NCBI GenBank assembly: GCA_035565775.1
Contig: DATMRW010000014.1
Coordinates: 1-64,000, forward strand
DNA length: 64,000 nt
Source of the DNA: PRO6 sp035565775
Lineage (GTDB): Bacteria; Pseudomonadota; Alphaproteobacteria; Rhizobiales; Xanthobacteraceae
Reading direction: 5' to 3'
This document shows positions 36,179 through 46,455 of the stretch, one piece after another; position 1 is the stretch's first letter, and each line of letters opens with the position of its first letter. The translations under genes were made by a program, and so were the position numbers. The notes beneath the pieces were generated by a model. It was not told the origin of the DNA, did no database searches, and saw nothing but the letters and a program-made list of their open reading frames with translations.

Positions 36179-36874
36179 TCAAAAATTCTTCAAAACGTTG
36201 CGGCGGAACGAGTTGATGTGCTCGCGCATCGCCGCATCCGCCGCATCCGGATCGCGATGGCTGATCGCCTCGCAAATCTCGCGGTGCTGGTCCTGCACGC
36301 TGGCCTGATGCTGTGTGTCGGCGAGCGACATGAACCAGAGGCGCAGCGACCGCTCGTGCAGCCGAAGCAAAATGTCGGAAAGCGCAAAGTTGTTGGCCGC
36401 CCGCGCGATCAGCCGGTGGAATTCGCGGTCGAGCAGCATCATACCCTCGACATTGCCTTCCTGCGTCACCTTTTCCGAACGCGCCAGCGCATCGCGGATC
36501 GCCACGATCTCGGCCGAGCTGGCGCGCTCTGCGGCGAGCCGCGCGGCATAGGCTTCGTTCAAAATCCGCGTTTCGATGATGTCGATGACTTCGCCAAGAT
36601 CAATCGGGCGAACGACGATGCCCTTGCGCGGCTGGACATTGACCAGCCCCTCGGTGTGCAGCCGGTCGAATGCCTGATGGACCGGGGTGCGACCGAAATT
36701 GAGCATTGCGGCGACCGCGTTCTCGCTTAGCTCCTCTCCCGGCTTGAATGCACAGGTGATGATGCGATGCTTGATCGCCTCATAAGCCTGTTCCTTCAAT
36801 GAGCCGGGCGGTCCCGCCTCGTCGGGCAGCATATTGTCGGCCCGCTTCAACTCTCCCCCCATCGCCTCCCTCAT
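36179..36874 (-). CDS. GntR family transcriptional regulator (FadR/FCD subfamily)
   Basis: 231 aa. Wing-HTH at residues about 15-80: SLKEQAYEAIKHRIITCAFK, PGEELSENAVAAMLNFGRTP and VHQAFDRLHTEGLVNVQPRK; the C-terminal FCD ligand domain holds conserved Asp/His residues such as LDREFHRLIARAANN and HREICEAISHRD. ATG at 36874 is used; the ATG at 36862 is next. The gene lies just downstream of the FAD monooxygenase gene on the same strand but past a hairpin. It probably controls the monooxygenase/ABC transporter group upstream of it. Confidence 0.88.
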   Translation of the reverse strand: MREAMGGELKRADNMLPDEAGPPGSLKEQAYEAIKHRIITCAFKPGEELSENAVAAMLNFGRTPVHQAFDRLHTEGLVNVQPRKGIVVRPIDLGEVIDIIETRILNEAYAARLAAERASSAEIVAIRDALARSEKVTQEGNVEGMMLLDREFHRLIARAANNFALSDILLRLHERSLRLWFMSLADTQHQASVQDQHREICEAISHRDPDAADAAMREHINSFRRNVLKNF

Positions 36875-36888
36875 GGCCCGTTGAAACA

Positions 36889-36917
36889 AATGGCCCCGCC
36901 TTTACGGCAGGGCCATT
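36889..36917 (-). terminator. hairpin between FAD monooxygenase and gntR
   Basis: AATGGCCC (36889-36896) with GGGCCATT (36910-36917), extended by GCC/GGC inside; leftward reading gives ...GGGGCCATTTGTTTC, a T-rich tail. Probably ends the monooxygenase transcript before gntR. Confidence 0.55.
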
Positions 36918-36922
36918 GGTAG

Positions 36923-38116
<1,194 letters not shown>

Positions 38117-38160
38117 TTATTCCGTCCATTGCGTTAGATGATTACCGAAAACACCAAAGA

Positions 38161-38961
38161 TCAGTGAGCCCGCGCACCGGCCGCAATCAGCGTCCGCACG
38201 CGTTCCTTGATCTCGTCCGACAGTTTGCGATCTTCCCAGGCGTGCGGCGGCACATCGATTTCCGCCATCAGCCGCGCCGGCGCACCGAAAACCAGGATGC
38301 GGTTGGCGAGGAAGATTGCTTCGTCGATGCTGTGCGTGACGATCAGGAAGGTCGTGGCTTGCGATTGCGCCAGCGTCTTGAAGTCCTGACGCAGACGCGA
38401 GGCGGTGACGTCGTCGAGCGCGCTGAACGCCTCGTCGAGCAGTACCAGCTCAGGCTTGGGCGCGAACGCCCGCGCGATGTTGACGCGCTGGCGCATGCCG
38501 CCCGACAGCTCGCTCGGCAGCGCGTTCTTGAAGCCGGAAAGACCGACCGCATCCAGCCACTTGGAGGCGGTGGCACGGCGCTCTTCTTCCGGCACGCCCT
38601 GGATCTGCAGTCCGAAGGCCGCATTGTCCGTCGCCGAAAGCCACGGCAGCAAGCGGTCTTCCTGAAAGATCCGGGTGATGTGCCCCTTCTTCTCACGCAC
38701 AAAGTTCTCGACCGGCCGGCCGTCGATCCTGATCTGCCCCGCATCGAGATGCTTGAGGCCGAGCAGGCAATCGAGCAGCACCGACTTGCCTGCGCCGGTC
38801 GGGCCGACGATCGCTACATACTCGCCGTTCTTCACGGTGAAGCTAAGGTCGGCGATGGCGGAAACCTCGCCGCCATTGGCCTGACGAAAGCCCTTGCGCG
38901 CATGCTCGATGACGAGCTTCGGCACTGCGCCGTTGGTGGCGCCCCGCATGGATTCGCTCAT
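38161..38961 (-). CDS. ABC transporter ATP-binding protein (nitrate/sulfonate/taurine type)
   Basis: 266 aa. Walker A AIVGPTGAGKSVLLDCLLGL (about 50-69), signature ELSGGMRQRVNIARAFA, Walker B ELVLLDEAFSALDD and switch His in FLIVTHSIDEAIF; this is the SsuB/TauB/NrtD pattern. ATG at 38961, one base from the permease gene stop on the same strand. Forms an importer with the next two genes. Confidence 0.9.
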   Translation of the reverse strand: MSESMRGATNGAVPKLVIEHARKGFRQANGGEVSAIADLSFTVKNGEYVAIVGPTGAGKSVLLDCLLGLKHLDAGQIRIDGRPVENFVREKKGHITRIFQEDRLLPWLSATDNAAFGLQIQGVPEEERRATASKWLDAVGLSGFKNALPSELSGGMRQRVNIARAFAPKPELVLLDEAFSALDDVTASRLRQDFKTLAQSQATTFLIVTHSIDEAIFLANRILVFGAPARLMAEIDVPPHAWEDRKLSDEIKERVRTLIAAGARAH

Positions 38962-38962
38962 C

Positions 38963-39796
38963 TCAGTTCCTCCCCTGCGGTTCGCCGCGCCAGCGCAGCG
39001 TCAAACGCTCGAGCGTCTCGATGCCCTGCGTCATGATCAGCGCCATCACGACCAGCAGAATGGTCCAGGCCAGCACCGTCGACATGTCGAACACATTCTT
39101 CGCCAGATCGAGTTCCTTGCCGATGCCGAGCGGCGCGCCAACGAGCTCGGCGACGATCACGGTACGCACCGCGTTGCCGATATTGAGCTTGGCAGCGGTA
39201 AAGGCCGAGGCCTTCACATACGGCCACATCAGCAGCCTGACCTGCTGCGTGGAGGATGCGCCGAAAGCCAGCACCATGTCGGTGAGCTTGCGGTCGATGC
39301 CGCGCACGCCGTCATAGATGCAGTAGATCGTCACCGGCGTGCACAGCACGGTCAGCACGAAGCCGATGCGGAGCTCCGTGCTGGAGAACCAGATGATCAC
39401 GATGATCACCCAGTTCAGCGCCGGCACGCCCATGATGAACTTGACGATCGGGCGCAAAAATTCGTCGACATTGGTGTAGAGCCCCATCACCAGCCCGATC
39501 GGAATGCCGATGATGAGCGAGGCGGTCACGGCTGAGAGCAGGCGCGCCCAGGTGACAAGCCCCTGCGAGATCAGGTCCCACGTCGTCAAAATCGTCCAAA
39601 AGCTTTTGGCGACGCTTTCGAGGCCGGGAAACAGGTAGGGCTTGGTGAAGAGCGAAGCCGTCTGCCACAGCACCGCGATCACGAGAAACGGCAGAACCGT
39701 GCGAAAGATTTTCGTGGCCAGGCTGCGCTGATTGGGCTTGCGAACGGCGGCGAGAGGCTGGACCTTTTCAGGTCCAGCGTTGAGAGCCGCGGTCAT
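38963..39796 (-). CDS. ABC transporter permease (nitrate/sulfonate/taurine type)
   Basis: 277 aa inner-membrane permease of the SsuC/TauC class. About six helices including VLPFLVIAVLWQTASLF, LLSAVTASLIIGIPIGLVMG, VPALNWVIIVIIWFSSTELR and VLAWTILLVVMALIMTQGIE. The EAA loop is LVLAFGASSTQQVRLLMWPY. Overlaps the solute-binding gene by four bases. Confidence 0.9.
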   Translation of the reverse strand: MTAALNAGPEKVQPLAAVRKPNQRSLATKIFRTVLPFLVIAVLWQTASLFTKPYLFPGLESVAKSFWTILTTWDLISQGLVTWARLLSAVTASLIIGIPIGLVMGLYTNVDEFLRPIVKFIMGVPALNWVIIVIIWFSSTELRIGFVLTVLCTPVTIYCIYDGVRGIDRKLTDMVLAFGASSTQQVRLLMWPYVKASAFTAAKLNIGNAVRTVIVAELVGAPLGIGKELDLAKNVFDMSTVLAWTILLVVMALIMTQGIETLERLTLRWRGEPQGRN

Positions 39797-40794
39797 TTCT
39801 TCGCCCGACCGTAAATGCCGTCATCCGGCACGCCGGTGAGGAAGCCGACTTCCTGGAAGCCCCGGAACACGGCGGCGAGGTTCTGTTTCTGCTCGACCGC
39901 AGGCTCGATGCGGAAGCTGGTGAGATTGAGCTTGCGGCTCAGCGCCAGCGCGTCGGTCGAGATGCGGGTGAACTCGGAGATGATCTTGTCGGCCTCGTCC
40001 TGGTTCTTGTTGTAGAACTCGGCGGCGTCCTGCCACATCTTCATGGTGTTCTCGGCCCGCTTCGGATCGGCCTCGATCCAATCCTTGTGGCCATAGGCGC
40101 CGATGTACCAGACCGGGGCGTCGGCAGCCATGCCGAGCGACTGGCGGATGCCGCCGTTCATGTCGCCGACGAGATGGTAACCCTGGCTCACCATGCTCGA
40201 CAGCGCCGGATCGGCGAGCAGGCCCACCTCGATCTTTTCCGCCACGAGCTGGGTGTGAACCGAGGACGGCGGCGCGTTGATGACGTTGAGGTTCTTGCGC
40301 GGGTCGAGGCCGTTCTGCTTCAGGAAAAGCACGGCCATGCCGTAGAAGCCCGAGCTGGTGGTCGCCGCCACGGTCTTGCCGCTGAGGTCGGCGGCGGTCT
40401 TGATCGCCGGGTTCTTCGAGACGAAGGCGTGGTTCGCCGTCGAGATCGTGAACATCAACTGCAGCGGCACGCCGCGCACATAGAAGTTCGCGCAGTTATA
40501 GATCGCGCCGAAGATGTGGCTGGTGCGGTTGGCCGCGAGGTCCGAATAGAGGTTGCTCGGGTCGCTGTAGAGATTGATGTCGAAGTTCAGCCCGTATTTT
40601 TTGTCGAGCTCGAGCTTGCGGATGATCGGCACCATGAACGAGCCGTTCGACGGCGGGGCAAGGCCGCCTGCGCCGGACTGGTTGATATAGGCTTGCGCCT
40701 CGCTCGGCCTCAAAATCCCGGTAGCTGCCGCTGCGACACCTAAACCGAGCGCGCCAGTGAACTGACGCCGGGACCAATTTTGATTAACGACCAT
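39793..40794 (-). CDS. ABC transporter solute-binding protein, NMT1/SsuA-like, Tat-exported
   Basis: 333 aa. Twin-arginine-type signal: NWSRRQFTGALGLGVAAAAT then GILRPSEAQA-Y; an exported folded protein is predicted. Ligand-binding fold seen from GLNFDINLYSDPSNLYSDLA and TAADLSGKTVAATTSSGFYG onwards. SsuA/TauA/THI5-like proteins bind sulfonates, pyrimidine or aromatic compounds; nothing here fixes the ligand. First gene of the transporter-monooxygenase transcript; two palindromes lie upstream. Confidence 0.87.
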   Translation of the reverse strand: MVVNQNWSRRQFTGALGLGVAAAATGILRPSEAQAYINQSGAGGLAPPSNGSFMVPIIRKLELDKKYGLNFDINLYSDPSNLYSDLAANRTSHIFGAIYNCANFYVRGVPLQLMFTISTANHAFVSKNPAIKTAADLSGKTVAATTSSGFYGMAVLFLKQNGLDPRKNLNVINAPPSSVHTQLVAEKIEVGLLADPALSSMVSQGYHLVGDMNGGIRQSLGMAADAPVWYIGAYGHKDWIEADPKRAENTMKMWQDAAEFYNKNQDEADKIISEFTRISTDALALSRKLNLTSFRIEPAVEQKQNLAAVFRGFQEVGFLTGVPDDGIYGRAKK

Positions 40795-40815
40795 TCCGGC
40801 CTCCCTCCAGATTTT

Positions 40816-40827
40816 CTGATATTTCAG
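40816..40827. promoter_or_regulatory. palindrome CTGATATTTCAG, proximal copy
   Basis: CTGA-TATT-TCAG is a 4-bp inverted repeat with a 4-base spacer. It sits 22 bases upstream of the solute-binding protein ATG at 40794, between it and any promoter, where a repressor would block transcription. A GntR regulator encoded at the far end of the same gene group is the obvious candidate. Confidence 0.5.
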
Positions 40828-40935
40828 TTAGAGGAGAAGGCGATACTGCGTCAAGCCAGTGGTTGTAGGATATTTTTGCCGCTTTTCCCGCGAGGCCCGC
40901 GCTATCGCATCGCGCGAAACGGCAAGATTCGACAA

Positions 40936-40947
40936 CTGATATTTCAG
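40936..40947. promoter_or_regulatory. palindrome CTGATATTTCAG, distal copy
   Basis: Identical 12-base copy of the proximal site, 120 bases further upstream. Two identical copies at this spacing in one intergenic region suggest cooperative or looping binding by one regulator. Confidence 0.5.
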
Positions 40948-41104
40948 ATTTGGCCGACACAACACCGCCGGACGCTGCGCAATAACGCCGCGCTGCGCGG
41001 CCGCAAAATGGTGCGCGTGCGCGGTCAGCGCGGGATCAGAATTTGCTCGATAACGCTCGTTGTTTGTCGGGGAATATTTTTGGGCGATTAAAAGAACGCT
41101 GCCT

Positions 41105-41521
41105 CTAGGCCTCAGTTTTCGTCGAAACTGATGGAACGTTCTCAAAAATATGTTGATCAAGATGATCGGTACTGAGCGGAACGTCCTTCATAAGCGCAAC
41201 GATCAATTGGTAGTATTTTTCGGCTGTGAAGTCGTTTCCAATCGATCGGTACTTATCCAAGCAATCTTTGTTCGATGAAAACAATACCGGGACCCGAGAC
41301 AACGCCGCATTGAAATGGGTTGTCGGCAGTGCGTGATTTCCCTTTCCGTCGAGGACAGAACGGTAAGCAACCAAATCCTGAATCACAGCTTTTTTGGCGG
41401 ATGCAATTTCAGCGTGTCTGTTGAGCTCCAACTGCTTTCGATACTGCCAGTACTGATAACTTACCACGATCATCGCACTGAGGAGGGCAGCAAATAGCCC
41501 ACTAAATAACACATCGCTCAT
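41105..41521 (-). CDS. hypothetical single-pass membrane protein
   Basis: 138 aa, not recognised. One N-terminal transmembrane helix, VLFSGLFAALLSAMIVVSYQ, then a soluble cytoplasmic region beginning YWQYRKQLELNRHAEIASAK and containing AVIQDLVAYRSVLDGKGNHA and VPVLFSSNKDCLDKYRSIGN. ATG at 41521 has GGAGA upstream and is preferred over a longer frame. Base composition is more AT-rich than neighbours and codons such as AAT, TTA and GAT are commoner, suggesting acquisition. No partner gene; a gap of 263 bases separates it from the TM2-domain gene. Confidence 0.72.
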   Translation of the reverse strand: MSDVLFSGLFAALLSAMIVVSYQYWQYRKQLELNRHAEIASAKKAVIQDLVAYRSVLDGKGNHALPTTHFNAALSRVPVLFSSNKDCLDKYRSIGNDFTAEKYYQLIVALMKDVPLSTDHLDQHIFENVPSVSTKTEA

Positions 41522-41783
41522 GCACTTCTCCGTAACTGATCGACAACCCAGCCAGTTAGGCACTAGCCCACACCGCGCTGCCGCCGGCTGGGGGAATGCA
41601 ATGCTGCTAAGGAATGAAGCCGCGCGATTTGTTTGTTGCAACTCCAAGAATTCGCGCGTTGCGTCCAGTTCGGAGGTTATTACTCCAGCAGCAGGTCCTC
41701 TGACTTGCTCGCGAATGACGCTACAGAAGCGGATTATAACTTTCCCGCCGCCTATGCCGAGGCGCGCGAACTAACTTAGCGCC

Positions 41784-42080
41784 TTAGCTCTCCAGCCCGC
41801 CCGACGCGAGAGCGGACAATTCCAGGCGACGGCGCACTTCGTTTTGCTGTTCGCGAATCATTCCCGGGATCAGGAACGCATCGACGATCACCCAGATGAA
41901 TCCGATCAAAATGAAGTAGGAGAGGATCTGCAAGATCGCGGTGCCGGGCCGCCCGAGATAGAACCGGTGCCCCGAAGCGAACCAAAGGAAGAGCCACAGA
42001 AGGTAGGCCACCACCACGGATTTTGATTCATTTGCAACGCGTTGCTCGATCAGAATTTTTTCTTGGACGGACAGTGGCAT
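41784..42080 (-). CDS. TM2 domain-containing membrane protein
   Basis: 98 aa. The TM2 pattern is two helices joined by a short loop: VVVAYLLWLFLWFASGHRFY then LGRPGTAILQILSYFILIGF and IWVIVDAFLIPGMI. The G-H-R-F-Y-L-G sequence is diagnostic for the domain. Such proteins have no firm biochemical role. ATG at 42080 has GAGGAG 7 bases before it. Beside tRNA-Thr, on the same strand but with a ~200-base gap. Confidence 0.85.
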   Translation of the reverse strand: MPLSVQEKILIEQRVANESKSVVVAYLLWLFLWFASGHRFYLGRPGTAILQILSYFILIGFIWVIVDAFLIPGMIREQQNEVRRRLELSALASGGLES

Positions 42081-42278
42081 GTTTGTCTCCTCAGCCGAAA
42101 CCATCATCACCTAGGGGGAACAGGCGCGCAAGTTCCGAAGCCCCGCGCCGGGCCGGCTCCACAAACTCATTGATCCCGGGATAGCGCGGGCAGTTTTGCG
42201 ATGTATCGGCGAGGCAAGCCGCCGCGGCCTGCAGGCGGGCTACCGATCCAACTCGATGATTCTGTCTGTCTGAAAAAC

Positions 42279-42354
42279 TGGTGCCGCAAGAGGGATTCGA
42301 ACCCCCGACCCCATCATTACGAATGATGTGCTCTACCGGCTGAGCTATTGCGGC
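42279..42354 (-). tRNA. tRNA-Thr(CGT)
   Basis: Cloverleaf on the minus strand, 76 nt with encoded CCA. Acceptor GCCGCAA pairs with TTGCGGC; D arm GCTC/GAGC; anticodon stem CATCA/TGATG enclosing TTCGTAA, anticodon CGT (reads ACG); T arm GGGGG/CCCTC with TTCGAAT. Discriminator A. Confidence 0.95.
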
Positions 42355-42540
42355 GACCCTGTCGGCAGGCCCGGAAATCCGGGGGACTGCCGCTGCCCGC
42401 TCATCGAACCATGGCCGAACGGATCCGGCCAATCATCTGAAGCGAGTCGGCCACTGATTATCGGGCAGCGCGCCGCTTGGCAAGGTGCTTGGCGCATCCT
42501 TCGCCGCGAATCCGCTCTGCCGCGCGGCACCCGCCCCCGA

Positions 42541-44346
42541 TCAGACGCCGAGACGCGATAAGAAGCCCCGCCAGCCGCCCGGTTGCTCGCGCGGCATGTC
42601 GTACTCGTCGAGCCGCGCGTCGTCGTCGGGCACTCCCGGATCGTCCGGCGGGCGAATGACCGGAATGATCGGCGCGGGCGCGGCGCCAAGATCCCTTCGC
42701 GGGCGGAACAGCGGCGGGGCGGCCGGTGGCACCTGCGGCGCTGCATGAGGCGACGTTTGGGGCTCGCCCGGTCCGTCGGCTTTCGGGCCGGCCTCTTTCG
42801 TCTCAAACGCGATATCAGCCGTGGCCTCGCGCAAAGCCTTCTCCGAAGGAACCGGCGGCACGGCCGGTGCTTCAACAGGCGCCGCAGGCGGCTCGGCCTC
42901 CGCTTCTGCCGGGGCAGCCACAGCCTCGGCCAGCGGCTCGGTGACGGCAACCGCATCGGCAGCCGCCGGCAAGATCACCGGCGCCTCGATGGTCATCGGG
43001 GCGGCGGTCGGGGTCGGCTCGACGATCGCGCCGGCATCGGCGGCTGCGCCCGGCAGCGCCTCCAGCGGGCGCTGCCACTGGAACGCATCGATCTGGCCGG
43101 TCACCGGCGACACCGGGTACCAGCGGTCGGAGACATAGCCGTCGGCCGTCCACACCGCGTCGTGGGCAGCGCGCACCGCGCGCAGCGTCCAGCTCCGAGC
43201 CGCGCCTTCGTCGCCATGTTCGGTTCGCTCGATTTCCGCCATCAGCATCGCCATGCGCTGGGTCGGCGCGCCGAGCAGCGGCTGCAGCGCCGCCCGCGCG
43301 CGGGCGAATTCGCGGGCATCGATCGCGGCGCGGGCCACCGCCAGCGCGCCCTCGGCATTGCCCGGCGTCCGTGCGGCGAGCGACTCGACGCGCGCGAGCC
43401 GCTCGAGCGCCGAATCACCGAGCCGGACATGGGCATAGGCATCGGCGAGATCCGGATGCGGATTGGCGGTCCAGGCCGGCTCGATCAGGCGCATCGCACG
43501 GCGCACCTGCTGGCTCTCGCTGAGATATTTCGCCGCCAGCGCCACCGCCGGTACCAGCGTCGGCGCCAGCTTCACCGCCTCGTTGACGGTGGCGCGCGAC
43601 TGGTCGCGATCGGTGGCTTCGAGCTCGAGCGCCCGCGCGGTCAGCAGCACGCCGCGCCGCCGCCGATGAACCTGCTTGTTGATCAGCCCGGCGGCGAAAT
43701 CGTCGTCGACGATCGCCAGCGCCCGGCTCCAGTCGCCGCGCGCGCACGCAAAGCCAAGTACCGCCTGCGAAGCCCAGGCCGAGCCCGGCGCCGCGCGCAG
43801 CGCCTCCTCGGCGATGGTGACGGCGGCGAGCGGATCATCGGCCCGCTGCGCCTCGACAAAGAGCCCGCGCAGGCCGAGCAGCCGGGTGTCCTCGCGCTCG
43901 GCCATGGCGTGAAACGCCCGCTGCGCGCCGTCGCGGTCGCCGGCGAGCTGCGCCGCCTGCGCATCGAGGAGCAGCGCCAGCGGATCGTGATGGGCGAGCT
44001 TGCGCGCGGTCTGGGCATGGCCCCGCGCGGCAAAGGCATCGCCGCTGCCGATCGCGATCAGCCCGCGCGTGATCGCCTGCCGGCCCTTGGCCCGGCGGCG
44101 CTCAGTGCGCGCGCGGCGCAGCCGGGCAGGAATGCGCCAGATCTCGCGCGCCACGGTCCACAGCAGGATCGCCATCGCAAAAGCCACCGCCAGCACGGCA
44201 GCGAAGACCGGCAGCGAGGTTTCCGCCTGCCAGTCGTTCCAGGTCAGAACCATCGAGCCGGTCTGATCGGCAATCCACGCCGCGCCGAGCGCAACGGCTG
44301 CGATCAGAAGAAGAAACGAAGTGATGCGGATCATGGACACACTCAA
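42541..44346 (-). CDS. hemY: haem biosynthesis-associated TPR protein HemY
   Basis: 601 aa inner-membrane protein. Two N-terminal helices: ITSFLLLIAAVALGAAWIAD and LPVFAAVLAVAFAMAILLWT, linked by the HemY_N loop (TGSMVLTWNDWQAETS), then tetratricopeptide-like helices, with the HemY C-terminal motif region DGYVSDRWYPVSPVTGQIDA. A Pro/Ala-rich tail of ~170 residues follows; long tails are usual in this group. Encoded with the mitofilin-like gene, overlapping by four bases, and hemD, the conserved alphaproteobacterial arrangement. Function: proposed scaffold or regulator of late tetrapyrrole synthesis, not an oxidase. Confidence 0.9.
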   Translation of the reverse strand: MSVSMIRITSFLLLIAAVALGAAWIADQTGSMVLTWNDWQAETSLPVFAAVLAVAFAMAILLWTVAREIWRIPARLRRARTERRRAKGRQAITRGLIAIGSGDAFAARGHAQTARKLAHHDPLALLLDAQAAQLAGDRDGAQRAFHAMAEREDTRLLGLRGLFVEAQRADDPLAAVTIAEEALRAAPGSAWASQAVLGFACARGDWSRALAIVDDDFAAGLINKQVHRRRRGVLLTARALELEATDRDQSRATVNEAVKLAPTLVPAVALAAKYLSESQQVRRAMRLIEPAWTANPHPDLADAYAHVRLGDSALERLARVESLAARTPGNAEGALAVARAAIDAREFARARAALQPLLGAPTQRMAMLMAEIERTEHGDEGAARSWTLRAVRAAHDAVWTADGYVSDRWYPVSPVTGQIDAFQWQRPLEALPGAAADAGAIVEPTPTAAPMTIEAPVILPAAADAVAVTEPLAEAVAAPAEAEAEPPAAPVEAPAVPPVPSEKALREATADIAFETKEAGPKADGPGEPQTSPHAAPQVPPAAPPLFRPRRDLGAAPAPIIPVIRPPDDPGVPDDDARLDEYDMPREQPGGWRGFLSRLGV

Positions 44347-45632
44347 CGCTCCGCTGCAGTCAGGCCGGCCATGGCATCATTGCCGAATTTTTGAATGGCA
44401 TTCAGCGCGGCCTCGCGCGCATTGGCGGTCGCGATCCAGCCCTGTGCGGCGGTGCGCTCTGCCTCCGGCAGCGCGAGCAGCTCGCGCCTGGCCGCGGCGA
44501 TGTTGCCGCGCTTCGCGGCCGCCGAGATTCTCGCCAGCGCGCCGGCATCGGCGGGGGCGCTGCTGCCCGCCCCGTCCTTGCGGCGGATATGAACAAGCCG
44601 CGCGGCGCTGGCCTGCAGGCGGTCGAGCAGCCCCGCCTCTGGCGCTGTTGCCGGTGCCCCGTCCTTCGCCGGTGCACCGCGCAGTTTCGGCAGCACCGCC
44701 AACAGGTCGTCGCCGAGTTGGTCGGCGGACGGCAGGCCCGACTGTGCAAATGGCTCAAGCGGCGCGAGGGTGGCGCTGTCGGCGCCGAGCTTTCTGGCGT
44801 CGGTGAGAAGGGCGGCAAAAGGCTCGCCCTGACGCACCGCGTCGGCCAGCATCGCCGCCGCCACCGCGCGGCGGAGCGGCGCGAGATCGATCGCCGGCGC
44901 GGGCGCTACCTGCGGCCCTGCCTCGACGGCGCGCAGCGCCTGCTCGACATTGGCGATTCGGCCCTCGATCCCTGAGAGATCCGGCATTGGTGCGGGCTGG
45001 GCAGCGGCGGTCGGGGCGGCCTCGCGCGGCACCGCGCGCAGGGCGGCAATCTCGCCGGCCAGCCGGTCGGCGCGGGTCTGCTGCGCAGCAACATCGCCCC
45101 GCAGCGCGCCGAGCGTACGCTCGACCCCGTCGATCCGCTTGGCGGCGTCGGCAATGGCTGGGTCGGCCGCCGGCTGCGGCCGTGCCAGCACGCTTTTGAT
45201 CTGGTCTTCGAGCTTTGCCAACCGGCCAGCCAGCGCATCGACCGTTTTCGCATCGACGGCCGGAACTGCGGGGGAAACGGCCGGAGTTTCCTGGACTTTT
45301 TGCGGCGGCCAGCCGACCGCCCACGCGCCGGCGAGCAGCACCGCGCCCGCGAGAGCGCCGGACAGCGCCCCGGCCAGCGCCGGATGGCCGGCCGGGCGTT
45401 TCGCCCGCTCGGCGGCGGCCGCCTGCGCTCCGTCGTCCGTGGATCGCCCTGCATCTTCATGATCAGAGTTGTGATCAGGCTTGCCGGCATCCGGCTCCGC
45501 CGAGGAGCCGGCGGCATTCTCCCCGGTTTCGGCGGCAAATTCGGACGGCTTGAGCTCGATTGTCGGCGGCTCTCGCCGACGTCCCGCACCATCGGGCTGA
45601 CCATCGGCCATTTCGGGCTTATCCTGATCCAC
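44343..45632 (-). CDS. mitofilin/Mic60-like inner-membrane protein (COG4223)
   Basis: 429 aa. Acidic/proline-rich cytoplasmic N-terminus, one transmembrane helix GALSGALAGAVLLAGAWAVG, then a long periplasmic coiled coil (LAGRLAKLEDQIKSVLARPQ, AAQQTRADRLAGEIAALRAV) and a C-terminal helical domain including VHIRRKDGAGSSAPADAGAL. Alphaproteobacterial Mic60 homologs shape intracytoplasmic membranes. GTG start at 45632 with AGGAG 7 bases upstream. Between hemD and hemY in a typical order. Confidence 0.85.
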   Translation of the reverse strand: MDQDKPEMADGQPDGAGRRREPPTIELKPSEFAAETGENAAGSSAEPDAGKPDHNSDHEDAGRSTDDGAQAAAAERAKRPAGHPALAGALSGALAGAVLLAGAWAVGWPPQKVQETPAVSPAVPAVDAKTVDALAGRLAKLEDQIKSVLARPQPAADPAIADAAKRIDGVERTLGALRGDVAAQQTRADRLAGEIAALRAVPREAAPTAAAQPAPMPDLSGIEGRIANVEQALRAVEAGPQVAPAPAIDLAPLRRAVAAAMLADAVRQGEPFAALLTDARKLGADSATLAPLEPFAQSGLPSADQLGDDLLAVLPKLRGAPAKDGAPATAPEAGLLDRLQASAARLVHIRRKDGAGSSAPADAGALARISAAAKRGNIAAARRELLALPEAERTAAQGWIATANAREAALNAIQKFGNDAMAGLTAAER

Positions 45633-45708
45633 TCAAAAGCTCCTTTTGCCGAAGCTAACAGATTTTGCCGCCGGGCGGAAAAACTGCCCAAATCCGACTT
45701 GCGCCGGG

Positions 45709-46455
45709 TTAACGCCGGTCGCCGGGCAAAACCCGCTCAAGCGCGAGAATCATCGCCTCCTCATCGGGCGTGCGGGCAACGGCAACCCGATGGGCGCCCG
45801 CATCGCGGACGACCATCGCGACGTTTTCCGAGATGCAGCATTGCGGCAGCGACAGCGCCGAAATCTCGACGCCCTCGACCCGCGCCGCCTCGACAAAGGC
45901 CACCGCGCTGCGCCGCGAGTAGTGCATCACCGCCTGCACCTCGCCGGCGGCCAGCGCATCGCGCACCGCGGCGGGAAACGCCGGCAGCTTGATCATCCGA
46001 TAGACATTGACGGTCTCGACCCGCAGGCCATGCGGCCCAAGCTCGCTGGCAAGGTCGGACGCCTGATCGACGCCGGACAGATAGACCAGCCGGGCGTCAG
46101 CCTTGAGGCGTTTCTTGCGGACGAGGCCGAGAATCAGTTCGCGCAGCGAGACGGCATCGCCTTCGGCCGCCGTCACGTCGGCAAATCCCGCGCCGCGCGC
46201 CGTCTCCGCGGTCTGCTCGCCGACAGCGTAGACCGGCAGCGCCGCCAGCGCGCGGATGATCGGGTGTTCGGCAATGGCGCGCACGGCGTTGGCGCTGGTG
46301 AGGATCACCCCTTCCGCGCCCGCCCCGGCATCGTCGGCAAAGGCTACCGTCTCGTAGCGCAGGACCGGCGCCAGCAGCGTATCGTATCCTCGCAGGCGCA
46401 GCGCCTCAGCGGTGACTGCGTTGGCCGGGGCCGGTCTGGTGACGAGAATAGTCAC
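45709..46455 (-). CDS. hemD: uroporphyrinogen-III synthase
   Basis: 248 aa. Closes hydroxymethylbilane to uroporphyrinogen III in tetrapyrrole synthesis, cytoplasmic. Weakly conserved family, but the two-domain pattern is clear: TILVTRPAPANAVTAEALRL at the N-terminus, GVILTSANAVRAIAEHPIIR, VYAVGEQTAETARGAGFADV, VQAVMHYSRRSAVAFVEAAR and the PxC-like LSLPQCCISENVAMVVRDAG. GTG at 46455 with AGAAGG upstream is chosen because homology begins two residues later. hemC, which commonly lies between this gene and tsaD, is not here. Confidence 0.85.
   Translation of the reverse strand: MTILVTRPAPANAVTAEALRLRGYDTLLAPVLRYETVAFADDAGAGAEGVILTSANAVRAIAEHPIIRALAALPVYAVGEQTAETARGAGFADVTAAEGDAVSLRELILGLVRKKRLKADARLVYLSGVDQASDLASELGPHGLRVETVNVYRMIKLPAFPAAVRDALAAGEVQAVMHYSRRSAVAFVEAARVEGVEISALSLPQCCISENVAMVVRDAGAHRVAVARTPDEEAMILALERVLPGDRR

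Larger units (their letters stand above)
40795..41104. other. 310-bp upstream region of the transporter operon with paired palindromes
   Basis: No coding sequence supported. CTGATATTTCAG occurs at 40816-40827 and again, identical, at 40936-40947, exactly 120 bases apart. The promoter of the leftward transporter operon must lie here; a T-rich patch around 41050-41090 borders the end of the small membrane protein gene. Confidence 0.6.

Noticed and set aside
42583..44394. 603-codon plus-strand frame opposite hemY
   Set aside because: Arg/Gly/His-rich translation without domains; hemY is clear on the other strand.
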